Shown in pieces: positions 1 to 6,270 of a stretch of 7,235 bases of DNA (within the stretch, counting starts at the first letter, position 1; the number at the start of each line of letters is the position of its first letter). Location: positions 1 to 7,235 of the forward strand of contig CANDYN010000055.1 of assembly GCA_947424985.1 (NCBI GenBank), read 5' to 3'. The DNA is from Rickettsiales bacterium (GTDB lineage: Bacteria > Pseudomonadota > Alphaproteobacteria > Rickettsiales > Deianiraeaceae). The translations under genes and the position numbers were made by a program. Below the pieces are notes generated by a model that did no database searches, was not told the origin of the DNA, and saw nothing but the letters and a program-made list of their open reading frames with translations.

Positions 1-323
1 ACTATTTTTGCCCTATCTCGAGTTGGAATTCCACTGCTTGCTCTTAGCATCAAAGCCTCAAGATACGCCTTTAATTCCCCTTGAGGCATCGCTTTTCCAT
101 CTCCGATTTGATATACAATATTTGTAATATCTGCAACGCTATTTTTACTAATTAAAGCTGTAATTGTTTCATAGATTTTTTTATGAGCGTCCGTATAGAA
201 ATATTCACGACGAAGAATTTCGGTGAGTTTATCAATCTCGCTATTATCAATTAATAGCGCTCCAAGAATATCTTGCTCCGCTTCATTGTTATAAAGTTGA
301 AATTTTGCAAGCTCCTCACTCAT
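1..323 (-). CDS. dnaB: Replicative DNA helicase DnaB, amino-terminal part (cut by window edge)
   Basis: The reverse strand is open from an ATG at 323 to the window edge, giving 107 complete codons. The product begins MSEELAKFQLYNNEAEQDIL and continues GALLIDNSEID, then REYFYTDAHKKIYE, ending near RDRAKIV. This is the pattern of the DnaB amino-terminal helical domain (EAEQ.(V/I)LG.LL.DN, then FY...H..I), which forms the collar of the hexameric ring and binds primase. The RecA-like ATPase domain would lie off the left edge, so helicase activity cannot be checked. The start is one base after the stop codon of the upstream exporter gene. The nearest purine-rich match, AGGA, lies about 13 bases upstream, so translational coupling is likely. 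The fork helicase role is family knowledge. Confidence 0.9.
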   Translation of the reverse strand, partial: MSEELAKFQLYNNEAEQDILGALLIDNSEIDKLTEILRREYFYTDAHKKIYETITALISKNSVADITNIVYQIGDGKAMPQGELKAYLEALMLRASSGIPTRDRAKI

Positions 324-324
324 G

Positions 325-939
325 CTAAAATAATTTTCCTACAAAATTTACTGCACAGTAGAACATTAAAATCCCAAGTATAATATTAATCCATTTTGCA
401 TATTTATCAACAAATCCACGAACCTCCGAAACGCAAAATGCAACAAGCAAAAACCAAGCTGCTTCTATTATACTAAATACTCCACCATGAACAAGGATTT
501 TAAAAACATTATGCCCATATACAGTAATAATTTTTGCAAAAATTGCTCCGTAAAATACGCCCACTCCACCATTTAAAAGCGTTCCAACCAAACCTTGCAT
601 AAAAAACGATCTAGAATCTGAAGTTTTCAGTTTTGGAGTTCTCGAGGCCGATCTATTATAATATTTCAAGGTTTTAATACCTATGTAAAATAAGAAAAGA
701 GAGGCTGCAACTTGAAGTGAAATATTAATCCATTGAAATTTTGCCATTAACACCCCAAGCCCAAAACCACAAAATAAAAGCCAAATTACAACTCCAAGAG
801 TAATCCCAAGAGCCGTTAAAATCCCTGCCTTTCTTCCATATTCCATTGAATTCGCTGCTGTCATCAAAAAATTAGGACCAGGACTTGCCGCAGCAACAAG
901 ACATAAAAGCAAAACTTCGGTAAATAATTGTAAATTCAT
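325..939 (-). CDS. LysE/RhtB-family amino-acid exporter-like membrane protein
   Basis: A 204-residue, very hydrophobic protein of normal length for the LysE/RhtB family of inner-membrane exporters, which pump out amino acids or their analogues (Lys/Arg, Thr, homoserine, Leu). The family signature SPGPNFL is at residues 19-25, followed by N30 and a G-rich second helix. A YIGIKTLK motif at 85-92 matches the usual YLG...L, and about six membrane segments can be drawn. The usual second signature, G.L.N..NPKA..F, reads GTLLNGGVGVF (119-129), so the NPKA segment is NGGV. Substrate cannot be told from sequence. A fair Shine-Dalgarno AAGG sits 7 bases before the ATG, inside the end of sdhC. The gene lies one base after sdhC and one base before dnaB, which suggests one transcript. 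Confidence 0.85.
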   Translation of the reverse strand: MNLQLFTEVLLLCLVAAASPGPNFLMTAANSMEYGRKAGILTALGITLGVVIWLLFCGFGLGVLMAKFQWINISLQVAASLFLFYIGIKTLKYYNRSASRTPKLKTSDSRSFFMQGLVGTLLNGGVGVFYGAIFAKIITVYGHNVFKILVHGGVFSIIEAAWFLLVAFCVSEVRGFVDKYAKWINIILGILMFYCAVNFVGKLF

Positions 940-940
940 A

Positions 941-1369
941 CTACAACCTTAAAATAAAATCAATAAGACATTTTGTTCCAATAAGCGATGATGCTAGAGA
1001 AAACAGTATAATAAAATATCCTGAAATTGTAACAAACCTTAAATTAAATCCAATAACAAAAGACCAGATAAAATATCTAAATCCGGCTAAAATATTAAAA
1101 ACTATTGCAAAAATTGATCCAAAAATAAATAATCCCCAGAGTATTTTTGAAATAATGCAACAGTTAAAAGTTCCTTTTATAAAAGCAATCATAGGCAAGA
1201 AACCGGAGATTTCTTTTGTTGTATTTGAGAAACCAATCCCCAAAATAATCGCAACAACAAGAGTTAAGAAATAAAGATATATATGAGTAAACCTATGTAA
1301 GATCGAGATTACTGACGTGATTTGCCATTTATAAATTGAAAGATGTGGCGAAGTTGGTCTTTTATTCAT
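941..1369 (-). CDS. sdhC: Succinate dehydrogenase cytochrome b556 subunit SdhC, with altered heme site
   Basis: A 142-residue membrane protein whose amino end, KRPTSPHLSIYKWQITS..SILHR, carries the SdhC signature. Ser22 and Arg26 correspond to the quinone-site Ser27 and Arg31 of E. coli SdhC. SdhC, with SdhD, anchors complex II in the membrane and passes electrons to ubiquinone. Three helices can be drawn (about 28-48, 76-98, 112-133). The second helix ends FNILAGFRYFIWS (91-103) where the family has YH...G.RH...D. The heme-ligating His (E. coli His84) is Asn92, the next conserved His is Tyr99, and the Asp is Ser103. The Gly after SILHR.T is His29. The frame is intact, so this is divergence rather than obvious decay. 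No sdhD, sdhA or sdhB is adjacent. No clear ribosome-binding site is seen before the ATG. Confidence 0.85.
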   Translation of the reverse strand: MNKRPTSPHLSIYKWQITSVISILHRFTHIYLYFLTLVVAIILGIGFSNTTKEISGFLPMIAFIKGTFNCCIISKILWGLFIFGSIFAIVFNILAGFRYFIWSFVIGFNLRFVTISGYFIILFSLASSLIGTKCLIDFILRL

Positions 1370-1440
1370 AAAAATTAAATATTATACTTGAATATTACAA
1401 TAATTATTATTGAAATAAATTATAGTCAATATTTTTTTAT
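1370..1440. promoter_or_regulatory. Divergent AT-rich intergenic region between sdhC and pheS
   Basis: These 71 bases separate two divergent genes and must hold both promoters if neither is expressed from elsewhere. On the minus strand, TTGACT (1429-1424) is followed after 17 bases by a poor minus-10, TAATTA (1406-1401). A perfect TATAAT (1386-1381) lies just before sdhC but has no good minus-35. On the plus strand, TATAGT (1421-1426) could serve pheS, again without a convincing minus-35. No Shine-Dalgarno precedes either start. Such hexamers arise often by chance in sequence this AT-rich, so exact sites are uncertain. Confidence 0.35.
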
Positions 1441-2547
1441 ATGAAAAATTTTGTTTCAAACGCAAAAACGAGTGATGAAATTAAAAATAATATTAGCAAC
1501 CTTACAACAGAATATGAAAATCTTTTGGTAAAACTTTCAGAAACAAACGATGAAATTGAAATTATACACAAAGTAAAACCGAATTTACTTGGAAAAGAAG
1601 GCGCTGTATCCAAGCTTTTTGCCTTGATGACACAATTCACATTGGATGAGAGAAAAGAGTTCGCAAAAAATGTAAATGAAATGAAAAATTCTGCTGAAAG
1701 CAAAGTTTTGACAAAACTTTCAGAGATTGAAAAAGAAAAGATTGCGAAAAAACTTGAAAGCGAAAAAATTGATCCGACAATTCCCGCTCTTGATTTAAAA
1801 ATTGGCTCTGTACATGTTATAACCAAAGCAGCAAACGATTTAATTGAAATCTTACGTCAATTTGGATTTAATTTATACGATGGACCGGAAATTGATACAG
1901 TAGATAACAATTTTACAAAACTAAATATTTCGGAAACCCATCCGGCAAGACAAATGCATGACACTTTTTACCTACAAGATCAAAATGAAGAAGCAAACAA
2001 AGATTATATCTTAAGAACTCATACTTCAACAATACAAATTCACGCCATGCAAAATCAAACTCCACCGATTCGCGGAATCTCTTTCGGTCGTGTTTTTAGA
2101 TTTGACAGCGATGCAACGCACAGTCCAATGTTTCACCAAATGGAAGCTTTTTGCGTTGATTCCAATATAACTATGGCAAATCTAACCTTCTTGATTAATA
2201 CAATGCTTGAAGAGTTTTTTGAAACAAAACTCAATGTGCGTCTTCGTCCGAGTTTTTTTCCATTCACCGAACCCTCTTGCGAAGTTGATATATCTTATAT
2301 AAAAGAAGGTAACAAAATCAAAATTGCAAAATCTGATACATATCTTGAGATTGGCGGATGTGGCATGATCAATGACAAGGTTTTAGAGAATTGCGGAATT
2401 GATTCAAAAAAATATCAAGGTTTTGCTTTTGGATTCGGAGTGGACAGAATGGCTATGCTTAAATACGGCTTACCCGATATTCGCAAATTTTATCACACCT
2501 CAAAAACCTGGATTGAAAACAACAATATAAAACATTTTGATATATAA
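1441..2547 (+). CDS. pheS: Phenylalanyl-tRNA synthetase alpha subunit
   Basis: A 368-residue protein covering the whole PheS family. PheS pairs with PheT in an alpha2beta2 cytoplasmic enzyme that charges tRNA-Phe, and the alpha chain holds the catalytic site. Residues 1-110 form the amino-terminal coiled-coil tRNA arm, including LGKEGAVSKLF (50-60). The class II core then shows NFTKLNISETHPARQMHDTFY (start about 157), LRTHTSTIQIHAM (191-203), the motif 2 region GRVFRFDSDATHSPMFHQME (216-235), RLRPSFFPFTEPSCEVD (267-283), GGCGM (305-309), and motif 3 GFGVDRMAML (331-340). FAFG at 328-331 marks the Phe pocket. The end (FYHTSKTWIENN) departs from the usual ND.R(F/W)L. No ribosome-binding site is visible. 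The gene overlaps rluC by one base, and pheT is not next to it. Confidence 0.97.
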   Translation: MKNFVSNAKTSDEIKNNISNLTTEYENLLVKLSETNDEIEIIHKVKPNLLGKEGAVSKLFALMTQFTLDERKEFAKNVNEMKNSAESKVLTKLSEIEKEKIAKKLESEKIDPTIPALDLKIGSVHVITKAANDLIEILRQFGFNLYDGPEIDTVDNNFTKLNISETHPARQMHDTFYLQDQNEEANKDYILRTHTSTIQIHAMQNQTPPIRGISFGRVFRFDSDATHSPMFHQMEAFCVDSNITMANLTFLINTMLEEFFETKLNVRLRPSFFPFTEPSCEVDISYIKEGNKIKIAKSDTYLEIGGCGMINDKVLENCGIDSKKYQGFAFGFGVDRMAMLKYGLPDIRKFYHTSKTWIENNNIKHFDI

Positions 2548-3443
2548 TGAAAACATTAATAATTGATAATAGATTTCAAGACTGTCGACTGGATCGATTT
2601 TTAAAGGAAAGTTTTAATTTAACTCAAGGATTGATTTGTAAATATTTACGGAAAAAAGTGATAAGATTAAACGGAGGCAAGGCCGAAATTGACTCACGAG
2701 TTTCTTTCGGAGATGAAATACAATATTTTGATTTTGCAAAACTCGACCCCGCCTTAAAAGCTGAACTTGAAATTCGAGACAAGGATTTAAAATTAATTCT
2801 GGATAATATAATCTTTGAGAACGAAGAAATTATTGCAATCAATAAACCCTATGGAATAAGCGTTCAAAAGGGAAGCTTTGACGATATCTCAATTATAGAT
2901 ATTTTACATAAACTAAAAGGTGAAGATATAAAAATTGTACACAGACTTGATAAAAACACAACTGGTGTTATGATTTTCGCAAAAAATAAAAACTTTGCCT
3001 CAAAATATAGTGAATATTTTAAAAATCAGGAAGTTCAAAAAACTTATATTGCAATCCTTGAGGGAATTGTAAAAAAAGAAAGCGGAGAAATTGAAAGCAC
3101 AATTGAAAAACTAAGTGAGGAAGGAAATCAATCTTTGGCTGCTCAAGACACGCAAAATGGAAAAATTGCAATCTCTGAATTTAAAACACTTAGCATAAAT
3201 CATGAAAAAAAACTATCCCTCGTGAAATTCTTCCCGAAAACAGGAAGAATACATCAAATAAGGTTGCATGCATTAAAACTTGGATTTGGCGTATTTGGAG
3301 ATGATAAATACAACAAAAATTATCAAAGAGGACAAAAGCTCTGCCTTACCTCAGTCTCAATAAAACTTCCAAACCTTGAAGAAATAACCGCACAATATAT
3401 TCCCGATCATTTTAAAAATCTTGGATTTGACGAAAAAATTTAA
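2547..3443 (+). CDS. rluC: RluC/RluD-type 23S rRNA pseudouridine synthase
   Basis: A 298-residue enzyme of the RsuA/RluA superfamily, which turns specific uridines of 23S rRNA into pseudouridine. Residues 11-65 form an S4 RNA-binding domain (RLDRFLKE..NLTQGLICKYLRKK). The catalytic domain follows, with INKPYGISVQKG (98-109) and the catalytic motif HRLDKNTTG (132-140) containing Asp135. The later motif TGRIHQIRLHALKLGFGVFGDDKY corresponds to the family TGR.HQIR.H....G....GD.KY. Length is normal for the family. The amino end resembles Rickettsiales RluC as I recall it. E. coli RluC acts at 955, 2504 and 2580; the exact targets here are inferred, and RluD remains an alternative. The ATG shares its A with the pheS stop (TAATG) and has no Shine-Dalgarno, so it is probably translated by coupling to pheS. 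Confidence 0.88.
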   Translation: MKTLIIDNRFQDCRLDRFLKESFNLTQGLICKYLRKKVIRLNGGKAEIDSRVSFGDEIQYFDFAKLDPALKAELEIRDKDLKLILDNIIFENEEIIAINKPYGISVQKGSFDDISIIDILHKLKGEDIKIVHRLDKNTTGVMIFAKNKNFASKYSEYFKNQEVQKTYIAILEGIVKKESGEIESTIEKLSEEGNQSLAAQDTQNGKIAISEFKTLSINHEKKLSLVKFFPKTGRIHQIRLHALKLGFGVFGDDKYNKNYQRGQKLCLTSVSIKLPNLEEITAQYIPDHFKNLGFDEKI

Positions 3444-4084
3444 GCCTTTTGTTTGATTTTTTCAAGCCTTCTGTTATCATCTTGCGTTTTGATTGAAGAT
3501 TTCAAAATCCTTGTTTCAATTTCCTTTGCAATATCTGAAAAATCTTCGTCGAAATCTTCTTCATGCAAAACCTCAGAAGCCCCTGAAAGATCATTATAGA
3601 GCTCATTTTTCATATTTTGCATAGTCTGTTTTACAAAATTAGATTCCTGACCTGCAAATCTTGTTGACATTTGTTTTTCCTCGATTTTCTCAAGCTGCTT
3701 TGATATTTGATCAAATTTTTCATCACTACTTTCAACTTTAATAACTTTCTTTATTATTTTTCTAAGTGGCTTTTTGCTATTAACAACTCCATCTTTTGAA
3801 ACATGATTTGAGAAAACACATAAAATTTCAGTAAAAAGTGCAGCGACAACCGATGCAAGAGAAATAAAGATCGCAAGACTTACAAAACCTTTGTATGATA
3901 TTTGATGCATAAAATTGAATCTGCAATAATGAAGCAAGGCTGTCATTCCCCCAATGTAAATATATAAAATTGAACCCTGTCTTTTGCTAAAGCGTTCAAG
4001 ATTTTCCATAATAACGCAAAATACTATAATCATTAGTAAAATTGCAATAACGTTGATTTTATCAAGGTATAGAAAATTCTGCAT
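3440..4084 (-). CDS. Unrecognised membrane protein with three helices and a charged coiled-coil tail
   Basis: A 214-residue protein that I do not recognise. It has three likely membrane helices at about residues 11-27, 38-53 and 67-92, joined by short basic loops. A soluble tail of about 120 residues follows. The tail begins very basic (KKPLRKIIKKVIK, 104-116), has a probable coiled coil (FDQISKQLEKIEEKQ, 124-138), then an acidic patch (EEDFDEDFSDIAKEIE, 175-190) and a basic end. By the positive-inside rule the tail is probably cytoplasmic. A scaffold or membrane-tether role is possible but is only inference. It lies 35 bases after the sugar-phosphate transferase gene but has its own strong promoter. 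Its stop codon overlaps the convergent rluC stop. The long open frame, sensible composition and promoter support a real gene. Confidence 0.7.
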   Translation of the reverse strand: MQNFLYLDKINVIAILLMIIVFCVIMENLERFSKRQGSILYIYIGGMTALLHYCRFNFMHQISYKGFVSLAIFISLASVVAALFTEILCVFSNHVSKDGVVNSKKPLRKIIKKVIKVESSDEKFDQISKQLEKIEEKQMSTRFAGQESNFVKQTMQNMKNELYNDLSGASEVLHEEDFDEDFSDIAKEIETRILKSSIKTQDDNRRLEKIKQKA

Positions 4085-4102
4085 ATCAAATAAACTTTCT
4101 TG

Positions 4103-4131
4103 ATTATACAGTATTTTCGCTATCTAGTCAA
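4103..4131 (-). promoter_or_regulatory. Near-consensus sigma-70 promoter for the three-helix membrane protein
   Basis: On the minus strand, TTGACT (4131-4126) and TATAAT (4108-4103) are separated by exactly 17 bases, one mismatch from the full consensus. The minus-35 lies inside the last codons of the upstream transferase gene. Transcription would start near 4096, leaving a leader of only about 12 bases before the ATG at 4084. It is the best promoter match seen in the window. A weak AAGAAAG is the only ribosome-site candidate and would lie at or just outside the start of that transcript. Confidence 0.6.
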
Positions 4132-5133
4132 GCGTTTTTCGAAATTTTTAAAGTATTTCAGAATTGTATAATTTAAAGTAATTGCCAAAAGAGAGGCAAT
4201 TATGAAAATTTCTCTTTGTTGTCGCATAAAAAATAAATATGCAATACAGAAAAGCGAAAGATTAAGAATAATTATTACCGTGCAAATTTTTCTTACAGAC
4301 AGCCCTCCACGAAGCGCAATTTGAAAATAATGCTTTGAATGTGGAAGGGTGATATTTTCTCGAGCAATAATTCTTTTAATCAAAGTAAAACTCGCATCAC
4401 AAAGATAATACGAGCAAATTATAATTGGAATTAAAAGACCTATGCCACTCGACAGAGAAAGCATAATATATCCAAATAAAAATCCAAAAGCAATAGAGCC
4501 ACTATCACCAATAAAAACTTTTGCCGGATGCCAATTTTTTATTAAAAATGCAATCATTACAGGCAATATACAATAAGAAATAAGGGATATATCATATAAA
4601 GCTCCAATGCCGGATGTAAAAAATATTACCGCTATTGAAAAAAATATTGTATTTATAGCAGTCATTCCATCAATTCCATCCATAAAGTTGTAAAGGTTCA
4701 TAAACCAAATCCAGCCTATTACAACAATTCCAAAATTTATAAAATATGGAAGATTTGAAAATACAAGCACTCTTTCTTCGCACGCAAGAGCGCCGAGAAT
4801 AGCACATATAATTTGAATCATCATTCTAATTTCACGCCTTAAAGATTTTACATCTTCAATAAAAAAAACTACGCCAAGAACAGCAAAAATTGCAATAATT
4901 GAATTTATTCTTGAAATATTTTGAATATCATTATCCGCAAAATTAACTAAAATTAGAGCTAAAGTCGATACTACACCAACCAAAACAACTCCACATCCTC
5001 TCGCAATAATACCTTTATGATTTCTTCTCGTATCCGGTTTATCAACAATATTAAAACGCTTTGCAAGCTCAATATAAGAAGCAATAAATATCAAGGTTAT
5101 AATAATAATGCCCAAAAAAAGCAAAAGATTCAT
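4120..5133 (-). CDS. Polyprenyl-phosphate sugar-1-phosphate transferase, WecA/WbpL-like (glycosyltransferase family 4)
   Basis: A 337-residue multi-pass inner-membrane enzyme of the MraY/WecA family. These enzymes move an N-acetylhexosamine-1-phosphate from its UDP form onto undecaprenyl phosphate, the first step of a surface glycan. Visible motifs in order are DKPDTRRNH (31-39) with ARGCG (44-48), the Mg-site loop FIEDVKSLRREIR (91-103), NLYNFMDGIDGMT (146-158), VFIGDSGSIAFGFLFGY (206-222) and the carboxy His motif HSKHYFQ (265-271). NLYNFMDGIDG and the HxxHxYQ-like motif suit the WbpL/WecA branch better than MraY. The usual DD of the Mg loop reads Glu93-Asp94. Roughly ten helices can be drawn. 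No other glycan genes are in view, so the product (O-antigen-like or other) is unknown. Only a weak AAGA precedes the ATG. Confidence 0.88.
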   Translation of the reverse strand: MNLLLFLGIIIITLIFIASYIELAKRFNIVDKPDTRRNHKGIIARGCGVVLVGVVSTLALILVNFADNDIQNISRINSIIAIFAVLGVVFFIEDVKSLRREIRMMIQIICAILGALACEERVLVFSNLPYFINFGIVVIGWIWFMNLYNFMDGIDGMTAINTIFFSIAVIFFTSGIGALYDISLISYCILPVMIAFLIKNWHPAKVFIGDSGSIAFGFLFGYIMLSLSSGIGLLIPIIICSYYLCDASFTLIKRIIARENITLPHSKHYFQIALRGGLSVRKICTVIIILNLSLFCIAYLFFMRQQREIFIIASLLAITLNYTILKYFKNFEKRLTR

Positions 5134-5143
5134 GTCAATATCT

Positions 5144-5167
5144 TATAATATAACATATAATATAGCA
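5144..5167. repeat. Two tandem 12-bp units in the promoter region of the sugar-phosphate transferase gene
   Basis: TATAATATAACA (5144-5155) is followed at once by TATAATATAGCA (5156-5167), identical in 11 of 12 positions. The repeat sits 11 bases upstream of the transferase start codon, in the 56-bp gap after the tail protein gene. On the minus strand it supplies several minus-10-like hexamers (TATATT at 5164-5159 and 5152-5147). A TTGCAA at 5184-5179 could be a minus-35 (16 bases before TATTAT). It may be part of the promoter, a protein site, or simple AT-rich sequence. Confidence 0.4.
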
Positions 5168-5189
5168 TCAGTTTTTTTTTGCAAGTAAA

Positions 5190-6269
5190 TTATACTCCGG
5201 AAAAAATAAATGTATTTCCCGCAAAAAGCGTTGGCTGCATATTATTATGAACTTGATCATTTCCAGCATTATCTATAACAGAAGATACATCGTTAGCTTT
5301 ATATACGCCAGTTGCAGTGATTCCAGTAGAGCCAACTATCAACGATTGTCTTTGTGGAACAGCCCCAGCTGAATTCGCCGTAAAAAGGGAATGCTTATGA
5401 GAAGGAATTTCATTTATAGTTAAAAGATGGTTTTCCTCTCCAATTGATTGTCCCAAGCTTCGATTAATAAGTCCCGTTCCTTGCCCGATCGATCCAAAAA
5501 CTCTTCCACGAAAATCAGGAAGGTTAAAAGTGGTTGAATTATCACCAAGTCCAAAAGAAGTCCCAAGTAGTGCAAATAAAGCAGAATAGGTTGATCTTAA
5601 AATTGCCTGACCATTGCATAAAAGCCATCTTCCATGATTTGAGCTTTGAGTCGACTGTTTATAATCTCCAATATAAAAACCTGAAGCATCGACTTGATTG
5701 TTTACAATATAGCCTTTAATCTTGTCAATTGACCAAGTTTTATTGAGACTGTTTTCCAGAGAGTCATTTATCTTTGCAAATGTTGCATCAACAATTTTCA
5801 AAAAATTAGTGTTTGCGTTCGTAATACTTAAAAAATTTGCTCTTAATTTATCAATTGACCAAGTTTTATTACCCGCCGCTTCAATATTATCATCAATGTT
5901 ATTTATAGTACCGCTGCCACCACCAGATCCCGATTGAACTTTAGTCCAAGCGCCAGAATCAAAAATATAATTTGACAATTCTGACACAACAAATAAAACC
6001 ATACCCTCTTTTGGGTCAATAAATTTATAACCAAAATTTGCATGATATATCATAATGCAGTTTTTATATGCAATGAGAGTTTCATCCGGTGTATTTGACA
6101 CTAAATATACATCGCCATTTAACGAAATAAGATTTGTCGTAGATATGACAATTCTCAGTGCTTTAATTGACACCAGAGAGTCAAGCATAAAAAAATTTTC
6201 ATTGATTATAGACTCCTTTGCCGAATCGCTTACAGAAAGATTTAAAAGATTTAAATTATTTGTTATCAT
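5190..6269 (-). CDS. Phage tail-collar protein with DUF2793-like amino-terminal domain
   Basis: A 359-residue protein built like a phage tail fibre or spike. Residues about 5-110 resemble DUF2793, a domain of alphaproteobacterial phages and gene transfer agents: NENFFMLDSLV (23-33), then YKFIDPKEGMVLFV (81-94) and the closing YIFDSGAW (101-108). A GSGGGSG linker (113-120 region) follows. Two copies of NKTWSIDK (134-141, 176-183) flank short FL.I..A repeats. Residues about 198-265 form a tail collar domain: IGDYKQS, GRWLLCNGQAILRSTYSALFALLGTSFG, TTFNLPDFRGR. The His- and Gly-rich end (SHKHS, HNNMQPTLF..NTFI) matches the collar-protein carboxy region. There is no signal peptide or ribosome-binding site. 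No capsid, baseplate or lysis gene is nearby. Receptor or host-surface binding is inferred from the family. Confidence 0.85.
   Translation of the reverse strand: MITNNLNLLNLSVSDSAKESIINENFFMLDSLVSIKALRIVISTTNLISLNGDVYLVSNTPDETLIAYKNCIMIYHANFGYKFIDPKEGMVLFVVSELSNYIFDSGAWTKVQSGSGGGSGTINNIDDNIEAAGNKTWSIDKLRANFLSITNANTNFLKIVDATFAKINDSLENSLNKTWSIDKIKGYIVNNQVDASGFYIGDYKQSTQSSNHGRWLLCNGQAILRSTYSALFALLGTSFGLGDNSTTFNLPDFRGRVFGSIGQGTGLINRSLGQSIGEENHLLTINEIPSHKHSLFTANSAGAVPQRQSLIVGSTGITATGVYKANDVSSVIDNAGNDQVHNNMQPTLFAGNTFIFSGV
5725..5744 (-). repeat. Copy 1 of a 20-bp exact in-frame repeat in the tail protein gene
   Basis: These 20 bases are identical to 5851-5870 and lie 126 bases (42 codons) away in the same frame. 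They encode the core of NKTWSIDK (residues 176-182). Exact identity of DNA, not only protein, points to a recent duplication or recombination within the fibre shaft. Confidence 0.85.
5851..5870 (-). repeat. Copy 2 of the 20-bp exact in-frame repeat in the tail protein gene
   Basis: Identical to 5725-5744; encodes the core of NKTWSIDK at residues 134-140. Together the two copies bracket a 42-residue unit containing the smaller NFLSITNA / NFLKIVDA / TFAKINDS repeats. Confidence 0.85.
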
Positions 6270-6270
6270 A

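Noticed and set aside
1437..1826. Minus-strand open frame of 129 codons opposite the start of pheS
   Set aside because: Lies fully antisense to strongly conserved pheS; Ser/Phe-rich composition is typical of a shadow frame in AT-rich DNA.
2624..2842. Minus-strand open frame of 72 codons inside rluC
   Set aside because: Antisense shadow of a well-supported gene with no protein motif.
5171..5180. Run of nine T after the tail protein gene as a terminator
   Set aside because: The T run is on the plus strand, against the direction of the neighbouring minus-strand genes, and has no GC-rich stem before it.
5910..5930. GSGGGSG stretch as an engineered linker
   Set aside because: Gly/Ser linkers are common in natural tail-fibre proteins, and the surrounding sequence is native in codon use and context.
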